Positions 27,278 to 37,246 are shown, numbered from the stretch's first letter. The stretch: DNA of 64,000 bases from Mycobacterium shimoidei (GCA_002101905.1 LQPU01000014.1:60311-124310), one strand, 5' to 3'. Made by a program: numbers and translations. The notes: a model not told the origin generated them from the sequence alone.

Positions 27278-28659
27278 CGCGACCGCATCGCGCAAAGCCA
27301 ACGCGCGACAAGCGGCGGCGTAAACCGCTGGATCCGGCCCGCCAGGCCGCATTCGACGTGCTGCGAGCGGTCACCGAACGTGACGCCTACCCCAACCTGG
27401 CACTGCCGGCACTGCTGCGGGAACGTCAGATCACCGGCCGAGACGCCGCATTCGCCACCGAACTCACCTATGGAACCAGCCGCACCCGCGGCCTATTGGA
27501 CGCGATCATCGGCGCGGCCGCCAAACGGTCGCCCGACGCGATCGACCCGGTGCTGCTCGACCTGCTGCGACTTGGTACCTATCAGCTGCTGCGCACCCGC
27601 GTTGACGTGCATGCCGCGGTGTCCACAACCGTGGAGCAGGCCGCAATCGAATTCGACTCGGCGCGCGCAGGTTTCGTCAACGGTGTACTGCGCACCATCA
27701 GCACCCGCGACGAGCAATCCTGGGTCGAAGAGCTCGCGCCCGACCGGGCCAGTGACCCGATAGGGCATGCGGCATTTGTTCACGCCCACCCACGCTGGAT
27801 CGCCCAGGCGTTCGCCGACGCCCTGGGTGCGGCGGCCGGGGAACTGGACGCCGTGTTGGCCAGCGACGACGAACGCCCGTTGGTGCACCTAGCCGCCCGG
27901 CCGGGCGTGCTGAGCGCCGAGGAGTTGGCCGACGCGGTGCACGGCGTGGTCGGCCGCTATTCGCCGTATGCGGTGTATCTGCCCGCCGGTGATCCGGGCC
28001 AATTGGCGCCGGTGCGCGACGGGCGGGCGCTGGTCCAGGACGAAGGCAGCCAACTGGTGGCCCGGGCGCTGACCCTGGCGCCGGTGGCCGACGACGGCGG
28101 CCGCTGGCTGGACCTGTGCGCCGGGCCGGGCGGCAAGACCGCACTGTTGGCCGCCGTGGGTGCCGGTGTCGGTGCCCGGGTCACTGCGGTCGAACCGGCC
28201 GCGCACCGCGCCGATTTGGTCGAGCAGAACACGCGGGGCATGCCGGTCGAGGTGCTGCGCGTCGACGGACGCGACAGCGGGCTCGACGGCGGTTTCGACC
28301 GGGTGCTGGTCGACGTGCCGTGCACCGGACTGGGTGCGCTGCGTCGTCGGCCTGACGCCCGCTGGCGGCGTCAGCCCGCCGACATCCCGGCACTCACCCG
28401 GCTGCAGCGCGAGCTGCTGGCCGCCGCGATCGCGCTGACTCGGTCCGGCGGGGTGGTGCTGTACGCGACGTGCTCGCCACACCTGGCCGAGACAGTCGGT
28501 GTGGTCGCCGACGCCGTGCGCCGCCACCGGGTAGATGTGCTGGATGTCCGGCCGTTGTTCGAGCCCGTCGCAGACCTGGGGGATGGCCCCTATGTGCAGT
28601 TGTGGCCGCATCGGCACGGCACCGACGCAATGTTCGCCACCGCACTGCAAGTACGCTGA
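27274..28659 (+). CDS. rsmB: 16S rRNA m5C967 methyltransferase RsmB
   Basis: This 461-aa protein (called fmu in M. tuberculosis) has an N-terminal NusB-like RNA-binding domain (about 20-150) and a C-terminal SAM methyltransferase. SAM motif I is [15 protein letters not shown] near 280. The catalytic cysteines lie in [19 protein letters not shown] and [11 protein letters not shown]. It modifies C967 (E. coli numbering) of 16S rRNA. It is coupled to fmt by an ATGA overlap and precedes rpe by 5 bases. Confidence 0.95.
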   Translation: MTRPHRAKPTRDKRRRKPLDPARQAAFDVLRAVTERDAYPNLALPALLRERQITGRDAAFATELTYGTSRTRGLLDAIIGAAAKRSPDAIDPVLLDLLRLGTYQLLRTRVDVHAAVSTTVEQAAIEFDSARAGFVNGVLRTISTRDEQSWVEELAPDRASDPIGHAAFVHAHPRWIAQAFADALGAAAGELDAVLASDDERPLVHLAARPGVLSAEELADAVHGVVGRYSPYAVYLPAGDPGQLAPVRDGRALVQDEGSQLVARALTLAPVADDGGRWLDLCAGPGGKTALLAAVGAGVGARVTAVEPAAHRADLVEQNTRGMPVEVLRVDGRDSGLDGGFDRVLVDVPCTGLGALRRRPDARWRRQPADIPALTRLQRELLAAAIALTRSGGVVLYATCSPHLAETVGVVADAVRRHRVDVLDVRPLFEPVADLGDGPYVQLWPHRHGTDAMFATALQVR

Positions 28660-28664
28660 CGACC

Positions 28665-29342
28665 ATGAGTCGGCCCCTGATAGCACCATCGATTCTGGCC
28701 GCCGATTTCGCCCGGCTGGCCGACGAGGCCAGCGCTGTTGAAGGTGCCGATTGGCTGCACGTCGATGTAATGGACGCGCATTTCGTGCCCAACCTGACCA
28801 TCGGGTTGCCGGTGGTGGAAAGCCTGCTGCAGCACACCGATATTCCGATGGACTGCCATCTGATGATCGAGGATCCGGACCGTTGGGCGCCGCCGTACGC
28901 GGAGGCCGGCGCTTACAACGTCACCTTTCACGCCGAGGCCACCGACAACCCGGTCGGCGTGGCACGCGACATCCGGGCCGCCGGCGCCAAGGCCGGGCTG
29001 AGCATCAAACCCGGCACGCCACTGGAGCCATATCTGGAGATACTCAAGGACTTCGACACATTTCTGGTCATGTCGGTCGAGCCCGGCTTCGGTGGCCAGG
29101 AGTTCATCCCGGAGGTATTGAGCAAGGTGCGCACAGTGCGCAAGATGGTCGATTCCGGAGAGTTGACCATCCTGGTGGAGATCGACGGTGGCATCAACTC
29201 CGACACCATCGAGCAGGCCGCCGAGGCGGGTGTGGACTGTTTCGTCGCCGGGTCGGCTGTCTACAACGCGGATGACCCCAAGGCCGCCGTCGAGGCGCTG
29301 CGACGGCAGGCCCGCGCGGCCTCCGCGCACCTGCGCGGATGA
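28665..29342 (+). CDS. rpe: Ribulose-phosphate 3-epimerase
   Basis: This 225-aa TIM-barrel enzyme interconverts ribulose 5-phosphate and xylulose 5-phosphate. Metal and catalytic residues lie in [38 protein letters not shown] and [11 protein letters not shown] 28665 is the homology-supported start; a longer frame reaches back into rsmB. It belongs with the pentose-phosphate genes at 54-61 kb functionally, not physically. Confidence 0.96.
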   Translation: MSRPLIAPSILAADFARLADEASAVEGADWLHVDVMDAHFVPNLTIGLPVVESLLQHTDIPMDCHLMIEDPDRWAPPYAEAGAYNVTFHAEATDNPVGVARDIRAAGAKAGLSIKPGTPLEPYLEILKDFDTFLVMSVEPGFGGQEFIPEVLSKVRTVRKMVDSGELTILVEIDGGINSDTIEQAAEAGVDCFVAGSAVYNADDPKAAVEALRRQARAASAHLRG

Positions 29343-29348
29343 GCCGCG

Positions 29349-29394
29349 TCGACGACGATGATGCCGGCGCAGCCGGGATGGAGGAGTGGCGCAG
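29349..29394 (+). repeat. MIRU-like short element before ribG
   Basis: The rpe-ribG gap has CGACGACGATGATGCCGG followed by GGATGGAGGAGTGGCG. The order (CGACGATG, variable GC-rich middle, GAGGAG plus GGCG abutting a start) matches the repeat at 4027-4121 and the element before opcA. Its GGAGGAG supplies the ribG ribosome binding site. Confidence 0.45.
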
Positions 29395-30414
29395 ATGAGT
29401 ACGGCGGCGGCACTCGACTACGAAGCCGCCATGCGGCTTGCCGTCGAGCACGCGGATCTGGTGAAGGGCGCGACGTACCCCAATCCGCCTGTGGGCGCGG
29501 TCATTCTGGATTCTGCGGGCCGGGTGGTCGGAGTCGGCGGCACCGGGCCGGCCGGCAGTGCCCATGCCGAGGTGGTGGCGCTGCGGCGGGCCGGCAGTCT
29601 GGCGGCCGGTGGCACGGCCGTCGTCACCCTGGAGCCGTGTAACCATCACGGCAAAACCCCGCCCTGCGTGGACGCCTTGCTCGACGCGCGGATCGTGTCG
29701 GTGGTCTACGCCGTCGCGGACCCTAACCCGGTGGCCGCCGGCGGCGCGGCCCGCCTCGCCGCCGCCGGCGTGCGGGTTGTACACGGTGTGGAAGCCGATC
29801 TGGTGGCCGCCGGCCCGCTGCGTGAATGGCTGCACAAGCAGCGGACCGGGCTGCCGCACGTGACCTGGAAGTACGCCACGAGCATCGACGGCCGCAGCGC
29901 AGCCGCCGACGGCTCGAGTCAGTGGATCAGCAGCGAGGCCGCCCGCGCCGACCTGCACCGCCGCCGCGCCGCCGCCGACGCCATCGTGGTGGGTACCGGC
30001 ACGGTGCTCGCCGACGACCCGGCGCTCACCGCGCGACTGGCCGACGGCAGCCTGGCCGAACGTCAACCGCTGCGCGTGGTTGTGGGTAAGCGCGAAATCC
30101 CTTCGGAAGCACAGGTTCTCAACGACGATTCACGCACCATGGTGATCCGCACTCATGATCCCGCGGAAGTGCTCAAGGCGCTGTCGGACCGCACCGATGT
30201 GCTCCTCGAGGGCGGCCCGACGCTCGCGGGCGCGTTTCTGCGCGCCGGGGCGATCGATCGCATCCTGGCCTATGTGGCGCCCATCCTGCTGGGCGGTCCG
30301 ATCACCGCGGTCGACGACGTCGGGGTGCCCAGCATCGCGCGGGCGCTGAAGTGGCGCTACGACGGGATCGAGCGGGTCGGCCCCGATCTGTTGCTCAGTC
30401 TGGTCCCGCGCTAA
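29395..30414 (+). CDS. ribG: Bifunctional riboflavin deaminase-reductase
   Basis: This 339-aa RibD-type enzyme carries out deamination and side-chain reduction after the GTP cyclohydrolase II step of riboflavin synthesis. The N-terminal deaminase has the zinc site SAHAEVVAL and LEPCNHHGKTPPC. The C-terminal reductase (about 150 onward) has YATSIDGRSAAADGSSQW and the NADPH-binding LLEGGPTLAGAFL. ATG 29395 has a GGAGGAG motif 8 bases upstream; GTG 29386 overlaps that motif and is less likely. Confidence 0.95.
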   Translation: MSTAAALDYEAAMRLAVEHADLVKGATYPNPPVGAVILDSAGRVVGVGGTGPAGSAHAEVVALRRAGSLAAGGTAVVTLEPCNHHGKTPPCVDALLDARIVSVVYAVADPNPVAAGGAARLAAAGVRVVHGVEADLVAAGPLREWLHKQRTGLPHVTWKYATSIDGRSAAADGSSQWISSEAARADLHRRRAAADAIVVGTGTVLADDPALTARLADGSLAERQPLRVVVGKREIPSEAQVLNDDSRTMVIRTHDPAEVLKALSDRTDVLLEGGPTLAGAFLRAGAIDRILAYVAPILLGGPITAVDDVGVPSIARALKWRYDGIERVGPDLLLSLVPR

Positions 30415-30423
30415 CTTTCCTTG

Positions 30424-30487
30424 CCGCGAGCGGGCGTGTTTGTACGCCGACACGCCGCAAAAGCCGTACAACTACGCCCGCTCGCGG
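30424..30487. repeat. Long interrupted palindrome downstream of ribG
   Basis: The outer arms CCGCGAGCGGGCGT (30424-30437) and ACGCCCGCTCGCGG (30474-30487) are perfectly complementary. Inner arms TTGTACG (30440-30446) and CGTACAA (30465-30471) extend the hairpin. There is no T-tract, so it is not a classical terminator, although it sits right after ribG. The sequence style is like interspersed intergenic hairpins of mycobacteria. Confidence 0.7.
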
Positions 30488-30564
30488 AGCAGCGCGTCAG
30501 GCCTGCGGACCCACGGGTTGGTGCTTTCGGGGGGTTATCGCCACAGGTAGCTTCTAACGTGTTC

Positions 30565-30593
30565 TTTACGAACTCTTAGGCTCGTCTTAGGGT
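30565..30593 (+). promoter_or_regulatory. Candidate leaderless promoter of the secreted hydrolase
   Basis: TTTACG (30565-30570), a 17-bp spacer, TAGGGT (30588-30593), then 6 bases to ATG 30600. This is the best -35/-10 pair seen for a leaderless start in the window. The repeat TCTTAGG occurs twice across the -10 region. Confidence 0.5.
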
Positions 30594-30599
30594 GTCGGA

Positions 30600-31583
30600 A
30601 TGAAGGTAACCAAAGCTTTGGCGCCGGTCGCCGTTGCGAGCGTGATCGCTGCTGGCGTCGTCGGAACTCCCGTCGTCCGAACGGCATTCGCACGGGTGAC
30701 CCTGCTGTCGGACACCGCGATCTTCGTCGGCGGGACCTTGTTGCCGACGCCGTCGGCGACGTTCGCTCAGACCGCGGCCGATCTCTTCCTGCGGCCGCTG
30801 GGCTTCGACGTCGGCGACGATCCGATGGTGTGCGTAATCGGTGTCGGCGACTGCGATGCCCCGCTGCAGGTGCTGTCCACCCCGCAACTCATCCTGCAGG
30901 GGCACAGCAGCTTCGCCGGGGCAGCCGAGATCGTGCAGGCGGTGCAGGCCGAACTCGCCGCCAACCCGGGCGGCTTCGACGCCGACGATCCGTTGTGGGT
31001 CTTCGGCTACTCGCAAGGCGCCACGGCCGGTTCCATTGCGATGGCGCAGCTGGCCCACGACGGTGTCGACCCGCAGGCGCTGCACTTCGTGTTCATTGGC
31101 GATCCGTCCGACGCGGACGGCGCCTGGCCGAATGCGCAGGGGGGTGACGCGTTCCTCGGCACGCTCCTCGACTCGTCGATACTGGACGGCAACCAGACTC
31201 CGAACGACGCGTTCCCGACAACCATCTACACGCTCCCGGGCGATCCCGTCGCCGACTACAGTTCCAACTCCGCCCTGGGTCTGTTCTACGAGCACGTCAT
31301 GTACCTGGGGCTCACTCCGGAGCAGGTCGCCGACCACACCGAAACCGTCGACGGCCTGATCACCAACATCGACATATCCGGTGACTTCGACCAGTTCGGC
31401 GCCTGGCTCAACGCCTTCGGCAACGGGCTGCTGGACAGCGGCACGTTGGAGGGCCTGTTCAATTCTGTTGTGGCCTTCGCTTACAACATCTTCGGCAACA
31501 TCGAGGACTTCTTCACCGACTGGATGGGCATCGACTGGGGCGGGGTCGAGGAGACTCTCGATTTCTGGTTCCCGGAGGTCTGA
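30600..31583 (+). CDS. Secreted PE-PPE-domain serine hydrolase
   Basis: The protein is 327 aa. It starts with a hydrophobic signal-like segment (about 1-32), then an alpha/beta hydrolase of the PE-PPE domain type (PF08237). The nucleophile is Ser138 in FGYSQGA; supporting segments are LILQGHSS near 98 and HFVFIGDPS. Characterised relatives are secreted esterases or cutinase-like enzymes. There is no PE or PPE N-terminus. It stands alone behind its own promoter and ends just before an IS3 remnant. Confidence 0.88.
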   Translation: MKVTKALAPVAVASVIAAGVVGTPVVRTAFARVTLLSDTAIFVGGTLLPTPSATFAQTAADLFLRPLGFDVGDDPMVCVIGVGDCDAPLQVLSTPQLILQGHSSFAGAAEIVQAVQAELAANPGGFDADDPLWVFGYSQGATAGSIAMAQLAHDGVDPQALHFVFIGDPSDADGAWPNAQGGDAFLGTLLDSSILDGNQTPNDAFPTTIYTLPGDPVADYSSNSALGLFYEHVMYLGLTPEQVADHTETVDGLITNIDISGDFDQFGAWLNAFGNGLLDSGTLEGLFNSVVAFAYNIFGNIEDFFTDWMGIDWGGVEETLDFWFPEV

Positions 31584-31609
31584 CCACTTAGTCAACGACG
31601 ACTCCGCCG

Positions 31610-31846
31610 GTGAGATTGGCAACGGTGCCAGTCATCGCCCGGGAGCTGGGGATCCGCGACGGCACCCTGGGCAACTGGGTACGACTCGACGACCGAGCCA
31701 GCGACAGTGCAGATGGTCGGCTCAGCGAAAGTGAGCGCGAGGAACTCGAGCGGCTGCGCCGGGAGAACGCGGAGCTGGCAATGGAGCGTGATGGCGTTGT
31801 CGATGCGGACGGCGTGGAGTTCGACGTCCCGACCCGGCGAAGCTAA
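31610..31846 (+). pseudogene. IS3-family transposase orfA remnant
   Basis: A 78-codon frame encodes VIARELGIRDGTLGNWVRLD and LSESEREELERLRRENAELA, the helix-turn-helix and leucine-zipper parts typical of IS3-family OrfA. The N-terminal third and the usual C-terminal VLKRSV segment are missing, and the last 17 codons do not match the family. There is no orfB and no clear terminal inverted repeat, so this is a decayed fragment. It overlaps the P55 stop codon by 4 bases. Confidence 0.72.
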
Positions 31847-33417
31847 GCGTGCGGCCCGATGGGTTGCTGCTCCAGCGCGGCGGGTTCCTCGGCGTGCACC
31901 CGCCGGCTGCTGACCAGCAGGCCCAGCAGCGCGCCCACCGCGCAGACGACAGCGGTGACGATGAAGATTCCCCCGTACATCTCCGCGAAGGCCTGCCGGT
32001 AGAGGGTGGCCTGGGCCGCGATCCGCACCGCCAGGCTGGCGTTGTCGGGGACCTCGGCCGAGAGCTTCGCCACGATCTGCGGCAGCCGGTGGAAGCCCCA
32101 CGCGCTCAGCGCGGCCACTCCGATCAGCATGCCGGTCATCCGCGCCACCACCACCGCCGCGGAGGCGATACCGTGCTGGGCCGCCGGGACCACCCGCAAG
32201 CTGGCGGAGGTCAACGGTGCGATCACCAGACCGAGCCCGAAGCCGGCGATGACGAGATCGGTGTCCATCGCGGGCAGCGAGATTCCGGCCACGACGTGGC
32301 GTTGGCTCAGTAGATCGAGCGACCAGTCGTGGATCAACCAATACCCGCCGGCCGCGATCAGCAGCCCGACGAAGGCCGTCACCCGGTCGCCCACCTTGGT
32401 CGCAATCCAGCCGCCCAACAAGGCTCCGATCGGCAGTGCGATGAGAAAGCGCAGCAGCAGGATGGCGGCGTCGTCTTGCTCCTTGCCCAGCACGCCCTGC
32501 GCGAAAAGCTCGACGTCGACCAGCGTCACCATCAGCGCCGCACCGGCGCACAGCGAGGCGCCGAGCGCCGCCAGAAACGGCCGGAAGTGCACACCTGCGG
32601 GTTCGATCAGCTTGGTCCGCGAAAAACGCTCCCAGAGCGCAAACAAGATCGCGAAGATCACCGCCGCGATCAGCAGCCAGAGGCCGTAGCTGGGCAGCAC
32701 ATGCTCGGGGTTGGGGTGCTGGTTGTACAGCCCGATCACCGCCAGACCCAACGTCGCCGCCAACAGCAGCCCCCCGACGACGTCGACTTTTTCCGGCTCG
32801 TCGCTGCGCAGCCGGGACGGCAAGCTGAACTGGATCATCAGCATCGCGCCCAGCGTCAACGGCACGTTGATCCAGAACACGTCTTGCCAGCGGTTCGTCA
32901 GCCAGACGATGAAGATCCCGTACAACGGGCCCAGCACGCTGCCCAGCTCCTGTGCGGCGCCGATCCCGCCGAGCACCGCGGCGCGGTTGCGCTGCGCCCA
33001 CAGGTCAGCGCCGAGGGCCAGCGTGACCGGCAGCAATGCCCCGCTGGCCACACCCTGGATGGTTCGGCCGACGACCAGCATCACGAGATCGGTCGACATC
33101 GCTGTGACGACCGAACCGAGCAGAAAGGTGCCCAGGCTGACCTGCAGCAGCAGTTTGCGTCCGAACCGGTCGGAGGCGCGGCCCAGCAGCGGCATCGCCG
33201 CGATGTAACCCAGCAGGTACCAGGTGACGATCGGCGTGATCCGCTGCAGCTGGTTGATCGGGATGCCGACGGTGGTGATGATGTCGCGCATCACGCTGAC
33301 CACGACATAGGTGTCGAGGGCGCCCAGCAGCACGGCGAGGCTGCCCGCGCTGATCGCGATTCCGCGCCCAGCCGGTGAGGCGATCACCGGCTCGGCGGTG
33401 GCCTGGTGGGCCGCCAT
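31843..33417 (-). CDS. MFS transporter P55
   Basis: This 524-aa protein of the DHA2-type major facilitator superfamily has about 14 membrane segments. Motif A is seen at [15 protein letters not shown] and motif C-like sequence at [15 protein letters not shown]. It corresponds to M. tuberculosis Rv1410c (P55), which works with LprG in moving triacylglycerides and lipoglycans to the outer membrane and in drug tolerance. The ATG (33417) shares one base with the lprG TGA, so the pair is coupled. Confidence 0.93.
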   Translation of the reverse strand: MAAHQATAEPVIASPAGRGIAISAGSLAVLLGALDTYVVVSVMRDIITTVGIPINQLQRITPIVTWYLLGYIAAMPLLGRASDRFGRKLLLQVSLGTFLLGSVVTAMSTDLVMLVVGRTIQGVASGALLPVTLALGADLWAQRNRAAVLGGIGAAQELGSVLGPLYGIFIVWLTNRWQDVFWINVPLTLGAMLMIQFSLPSRLRSDEPEKVDVVGGLLLAATLGLAVIGLYNQHPNPEHVLPSYGLWLLIAAVIFAILFALWERFSRTKLIEPAGVHFRPFLAALGASLCAGAALMVTLVDVELFAQGVLGKEQDDAAILLLRFLIALPIGALLGGWIATKVGDRVTAFVGLLIAAGGYWLIHDWSLDLLSQRHVVAGISLPAMDTDLVIAGFGLGLVIAPLTSASLRVVPAAQHGIASAAVVVARMTGMLIGVAALSAWGFHRLPQIVAKLSAEVPDNASLAVRIAAQATLYRQAFAEMYGGIFIVTAVVCAVGALLGLLVSSRRVHAEEPAALEQQPIGPHA

Positions 33418-34130
33418 CAGGTCACCGGCGGCTTCGACACCTGAACCGGCTGGCCCCAGTTCGACAACGTCATTTGCACGGAGTTGCCGGGGCTCTGTTC
33501 CAGCAGGATCTGCACCAGGTGGTGATCGCCGGTCTCCTGGATCCACGCGGTGACGGGCCGCGGTTCGGTCGCCTTCAATTGCGGCGCCAGGCCGTTGACG
33601 GCATCGGCCGGCGCTTTCCCGGTGATCTTGACGACGGTCTGGCCATCAACGGTTTCCCGCGACTCCGCCTTTGCGTCGGTCATCTTCGCCAGGACATTGG
33701 CCACACCGGTGTCCGGATTCAGGATCGCCGAGGGATCGTAGATATCGGCGGCCGGGCCGAAGTCGTCCCACTTGCCGGCGCTCAGCGCCGCATACAGGTT
33801 GCCGTCGACGACCACGAAGTCGGCGTCGATGTCCGAACCCGAAAACGTGATCTTCGCGTTGCCCTTGGCGGCGGTGGGCGCGGTGGTCAGATCACCGGTC
33901 AGCGTCTTGACAGGCAACCCCTTGATCTTGCCGTTGACCGTCAACACCAGATGGACGCTCTTGACGTTCTTGGTGGTCTCACTCGACTGCTTGAGCAGCG
34001 TGTCGGCCTCGGGCAGCGGCGCACTGGATTCCTTGGAACCCGACGAACACCCCGCGACGAGGGTGGCAGCGATGGACAGGACGGCGAGGACGATGGGTAG
34101 GCGGCCGGTTAGGCGTCTGAGCGTCGGCAT
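33417..34130 (-). CDS. lprG: Lipoprotein LprG
   Basis: This 237-aa lipoprotein has a signal peptide and lipobox LVAGC, then the LppX/LprG lipid-binding fold ([20 protein letters not shown] near the start of the mature protein and [19 protein letters not shown] near the end). LprG binds triacylated lipids in a hydrophobic pocket and delivers them with P55. The pair is conserved across mycobacteria. It is divergent from ribC across 81 bp. Confidence 0.95.
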   Translation of the reverse strand: MPTLRRLTGRLPIVLAVLSIAATLVAGCSSGSKESSAPLPEADTLLKQSSETTKNVKSVHLVLTVNGKIKGLPVKTLTGDLTTAPTAAKGNAKITFSGSDIDADFVVVDGNLYAALSAGKWDDFGPAADIYDPSAILNPDTGVANVLAKMTDAKAESRETVDGQTVVKITGKAPADAVNGLAPQLKATEPRPVTAWIQETGDHHLVQILLEQSPGNSVQMTLSNWGQPVQVSKPPVT

Positions 34131-34199
34131 ATTCGCATCGTAGAGGGAACCGCATTGGGACCCTTTGGGCGACGGTGGCAGCGGGCGGGCCCAAGTCAC

Positions 34200-34205
34200 T
34201 AATCT
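34200..34205 (+). promoter_or_regulatory. Candidate -10 of a leaderless ribC promoter
   Basis: TAATCT is followed by 6 bases and ATG 34212. There is no Shine-Dalgarno sequence at a suitable distance. No FMN riboswitch was recognised in the lprG-ribC gap. Confidence 0.45.
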
Positions 34206-34211
34206 GATGCG

Positions 34212-34805
34212 ATGTTCACTGGGATCGTCGAGGAATTGGGCGAGGTCGTCGACAAGAGCGACCTGGGCGATTCCGCGCGTTTCACCATCCGCGGACCGGT
34301 CGTCACCGCCGATGCCGGTCACGGCGACTCGATCGCGGTCAACGGGGTGTGCCTGACGGTGGTCGAGGTGCTGCCCGGCGGACAGTTCACCGCGGACGTG
34401 ATGGGCGAGACGCTGAACCGGTCCAGCCTGGGCCAGCTCGCTGTCGGCAGTCCGGTCAACCTCGAGCGGGCCGCGGCGCTGAACAGCCGGCTCGGCGGGC
34501 ATATCGTGCAAGGCCACGTCGACGGCACCGGGCACATCGCGGCCCGCACGCCCGCCGAGAACTGGGAAGTGGTGCGGATCACATTGCCCGCCGAATTGGC
34601 CCGCTACGTGGTGGAAAAGGGCTCGATCACCGTCGACGGCATCTCGCTGACGGTTTCCGGCCTGGGAAACGACTGGTTTGAGGTCTCGCTGATCCCGACC
34701 ACCCGGGAGTTGACCACTTTGGGCCGGGCGCCGGTGGGTACCGCGGTGAATCTCGAGGTTGACGTCATCGCCAAATACGTCGAACGGCTGATGGCGGCTA
34801 AGTAG
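34212..34805 (+). CDS. ribC: Riboflavin synthase alpha subunit
   Basis: This 197-aa enzyme makes riboflavin from two 6,7-dimethyl-8-ribityllumazine molecules. The start [12 protein letters not shown] and the two tandem lumazine-binding domains ([16 protein letters not shown] and, about 95 residues later, [14 protein letters not shown]) are typical. It ends VERLMAAK. A second, degenerate ribC-like tail lies at 37746-37784 just before ribA2, suggesting that the intervening cassette was inserted here. Confidence 0.96.
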   Translation: MFTGIVEELGEVVDKSDLGDSARFTIRGPVVTADAGHGDSIAVNGVCLTVVEVLPGGQFTADVMGETLNRSSLGQLAVGSPVNLERAAALNSRLGGHIVQGHVDGTGHIAARTPAENWEVVRITLPAELARYVVEKGSITVDGISLTVSGLGNDWFEVSLIPTTRELTTLGRAPVGTAVNLEVDVIAKYVERLMAAK

Positions 34806-34818
34806 GACCGGTGCGTAA

Positions 34819-35553
34819 TCAGACTGCCGTAGTGCCGCCGTCCACAATCAACTCCATACCGTTGACATAGGTTGAGTCGTCCGAGGCGAGAAACAGTGCG
34901 ACTGTCGCGATCTCCTCAGGGCGGCCCATCTTTCCCCGCGGGATCAGGGATTCAAACTGCGCCTTCGTCTCCTCGTCGAACAGCTGCTCCTGTATCGGCG
35001 TGGCGATCTGGCCTGGGGTCAGCACGTTGACCCGGATCCTCCGGTCCTTCAGCTCGGACAACCACACGCGAGCGTAGGCGTGCAGTACCGCCTTACTTGC
35101 GGCATACACGCTCCAGGAAGGAAAGCCCTTGACCGAAGCGATTGACCCGGTCATGAAAATCGAGCCACCGTCGTTGAACAGTGGCAATGCCTTCTGCACC
35201 GTGAACAGCGTGCCACGCGCGTTGAGCCCGAACATGGCATCGAAGTGCTGCTCGGTGATCTCGCCGAGCTTGCGCTCCTCGCCGGTCCCGGCACTGGCCC
35301 ACAACACGTCGACGACGCCCTTTTCTCGCCTGACCGCGTCGAACAAGCGGTCCAGATCGTCCAAATTGGCCGAATCAGCCTGCACGGCGGTCACGTTCCG
35401 GCCGATCAACTTGACGGCTTCGTCCAGAGCTTCCTGCCGCCGACCCGAGATGAAGACGTGAGCTCCTTCGTCAACGAACAACTTGGCACCGGCCAGCGCC
35501 AGACCGCTTGATCCGCCCGTGATCACCGCCACCTTGCCGTCAAGCTTTCCCAT
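34819..35553 (-). CDS. Short-chain dehydrogenase/reductase
   Basis: This 244-aa classical SDR has [15 protein letters not shown] (NAD(P)-binding, near residue 14), the catalytic Ser of [11 protein letters not shown], and YAASK (Tyr-Lys). C-terminal segments [15 protein letters not shown] and [12 protein letters not shown] are standard. The substrate is unknown. The ATG at 35553 overlaps the end of the upstream luciferase-like gene, so they form an operon; GTG 35559 is an alternative start. Confidence 0.92.
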   Translation of the reverse strand: MGKLDGKVAVITGGSSGLALAGAKLFVDEGAHVFISGRRQEALDEAVKLIGRNVTAVQADSANLDDLDRLFDAVRREKGVVDVLWASAGTGEERKLGEITEQHFDAMFGLNARGTLFTVQKALPLFNDGGSIFMTGSIASVKGFPSWSVYAASKAVLHAYARVWLSELKDRRIRVNVLTPGQIATPIQEQLFDEETKAQFESLIPRGKMGRPEEIATVALFLASDDSTYVNGMELIVDGGTTAV

Positions 35554-36441
35554 GAGCACTCCATCGATCGATTACCTGGCTGGCGAAGTCAAGCAACTGG
35601 TCAAGGGTGGGAAACATTCCGAAGGCATCAACGATCGCCTCATCAGTACCGGAGACGGCCAAGCGCTCGAGCCTGTCGGCAACCGAGTCGACCGACGTGC
35701 CCGCTTCGAGGTTGATCCGCATGGCCGTCTTCAGCGCGTCAGGATCGCGGCCGGCGTCCTTCGCCGCGCGGCGCGCAATGGACCACAAGTGGTCGGTGAC
35801 CTCGTCCTGCAGCCCCTCGACCCCGAGCCAGCCGACGGCGCTGCGGCCGACCCGCCGCATCGCGGCTTCGCTGGCACCGCCGACCCAGATGGGCGGACCG
35901 CCGGCCTGGACCGGGCGTAAGTCGGCATGGACCGGCGGCAGCGAGAAGAACTCGCTGTCCCAGGACACCGGCGTGGTCGTCCACCACTCGTGCAAGAACG
36001 CCAGCAGGTCATCGAGCATCCGCCCGCGCCGGCTCCAGTCCGCGCTGCGGGCGATGTCGTGTTCGTCCTTCATCCACCCGATTCCCACGCCAACGTCAAG
36101 GCGGCCGTCGCTGAGCACGTCGAGCGTGGTCAGCAGCCGGGCCAGGTGCACCGGCTCGTAGTAGAACGTGCTGAGTGTGCTTGAGTTCAGCCGCACCCGG
36201 CTGGTCGCCGTCGCGGCGACGGTCCAGAGCAGCACCGGATCGAGGTAACGGGTCATCGAGCATCCGGGTACGGCTGCTCTTTGCCCGGATAGGTGCTGTG
36301 CATATCGACCGGTGTGATCAGGCGATCGCCGACCCACAATGTGTCGTAGCCCAGGTCCTCAAGTCCGCGGCAGAACGCGGCTAGATCAGCGGCGCTGCTG
36401 ATAGCGGGTCCGACGATGGGAAGTGCGAAACCAAGCTTCAT
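35540..36441 (-). pseudogene. Luciferase-like (LLM) oxidoreductase, frameshifted
   Basis: From ATG 36441 the first frame encodes the family N-terminus MKLGFALPIVGP and LEDLGYDTLWVGDRLITP and stops after PYPDAR near 36253. The neighbouring frame resumes at about 36260 with MTRYLDPVLLWTVAATATS and continues LDVGVGIGWMKDEHD and GGPPIWVGGASEAAMRR to 35540. Restored, it would be about 299 aa, normal for F420/FMN-dependent LLM enzymes. A net one-base frame change is needed, caused by mutation or sequencing error. It is the first gene of an operon with the SDR and has a palindrome 15 bp upstream. Confidence 0.82.
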
Positions 36442-36456
36442 CGCAAAAATCCTTTC

Positions 36457-36470
36457 GTTGATTAATCAAC
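36457..36470 (-). promoter_or_regulatory. Candidate operator before the LLM gene
   Basis: GTTGATTAATCAAC is a perfect 14-bp palindrome ending 15 bp before the LLM ATG. The TTGA...TCAA form suits a MarR-type dimer, and a marR gene lies in the same cassette. The rest of 36442-36526 shows no gene. Confidence 0.5.
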
Positions 36471-36526
36471 CATTATTTGGGCGCACAGCGCCCTGCTCGT
36501 GTATTTGCCTAAACCGGGGCGGTAGC

Positions 36527-37150
36527 TCAGGCGGGAACGGTGGCGGCCAGGGCGAAGTCGAAGTTCCCCACCCCGTGGCGGGCGAGGCCCATCATGACCA
36601 GGCCCGTTCCTTCCAGCCAGTGCGCCATGTGCAAGTCGCCGACGTCTAGCGGGCGCAGCCCGAGGCTCTCGATGAACTCCGCCACGCTCGCCTTGGCGCG
36701 CGCGTCGTCGCCGGCGATGAAGACGTCGAGCGGCCGGCCTTGGTCAAGGACAACACCGAAGATGGTGTTGAATGCCTTCACCACGCTGGCGCTGGCCGGC
36801 GCGGCCTTGGCAACTTCCTGCGCGATTGAGGTGTCATCGGGGATGGCCAGCCCGTCCGCCGCGGCATTGAAGGGGTTGCTGATCTCGACGATGACCTTGC
36901 CCGCCAGCGCATCTCCATACTGGGCGACGACCGGAACCACATTGGCGTACAGCACCGAAACGATGACGATGTCTCCGGCCGGGACGGCGCCGAACTCTCC
37001 CGTGGTGGCGCTGCCGCCGAGAGCCTTGGCCAGGTCAGCGGCCTTGGCCTGATCGCGGCCGATGACCTCGACGGTGTTGCCGCCGACTACTGCGAGCGCG
37101 CCGATGGCGCGGGCCATGTTACCGGTGCCGATGATGCTGATGGTGCTCAT
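36527..37150 (-). CDS. F420-dependent NADP oxidoreductase-like protein
   Basis: The protein is 207 aa. It has an N-terminal dinucleotide-binding motif IIGTGNMARAIG followed by VIGRDQAKAADLAKAL, and the family segments IVEISNPFN and VVKAFNTIFG. These match the NADPH:F420 reductase (Fno)-like group. It could supply reduced F420 to, or use it with, the neighbouring luciferase-like enzyme; this is inference from context. ATG 37150 was chosen at the Rossmann motif. It is divergent from marR, with an inverted-repeat operator in between. Confidence 0.88.
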   Translation of the reverse strand: MSTISIIGTGNMARAIGALAVVGGNTVEVIGRDQAKAADLAKALGGSATTGEFGAVPAGDIVIVSVLYANVVPVVAQYGDALAGKVIVEISNPFNAAADGLAIPDDTSIAQEVAKAAPASASVVKAFNTIFGVVLDQGRPLDVFIAGDDARAKASVAEFIESLGLRPLDVGDLHMAHWLEGTGLVMMGLARHGVGNFDFALAATVPA

Positions 37151-37180
37151 GAGATGTCCCGTCCTGGGTTGAGATCGAAA

Positions 37181-37224
37181 GGTTGACGTGTCTACCTTAG
37201 GCATAGTTGGATGACACGTCAACC
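37181..37224. promoter_or_regulatory. Inverted-repeat operator overlapping the F420-reductase promoter
   Basis: GGTTGACGTGTC (37181-37192) and GACACGTCAACC (37213-37224) are perfect 12-bp inverted repeats 20 bp apart. On the minus strand the right arm supplies a -35 TTGACG, a 17-bp spacer follows, then -10 TAAGGT (37194-37199). A repressor bound here would block the reductase gene and probably marR. Confidence 0.6.
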
Positions 37225-37246
37225 AATTGGGGTAGGATGGTGGCTA

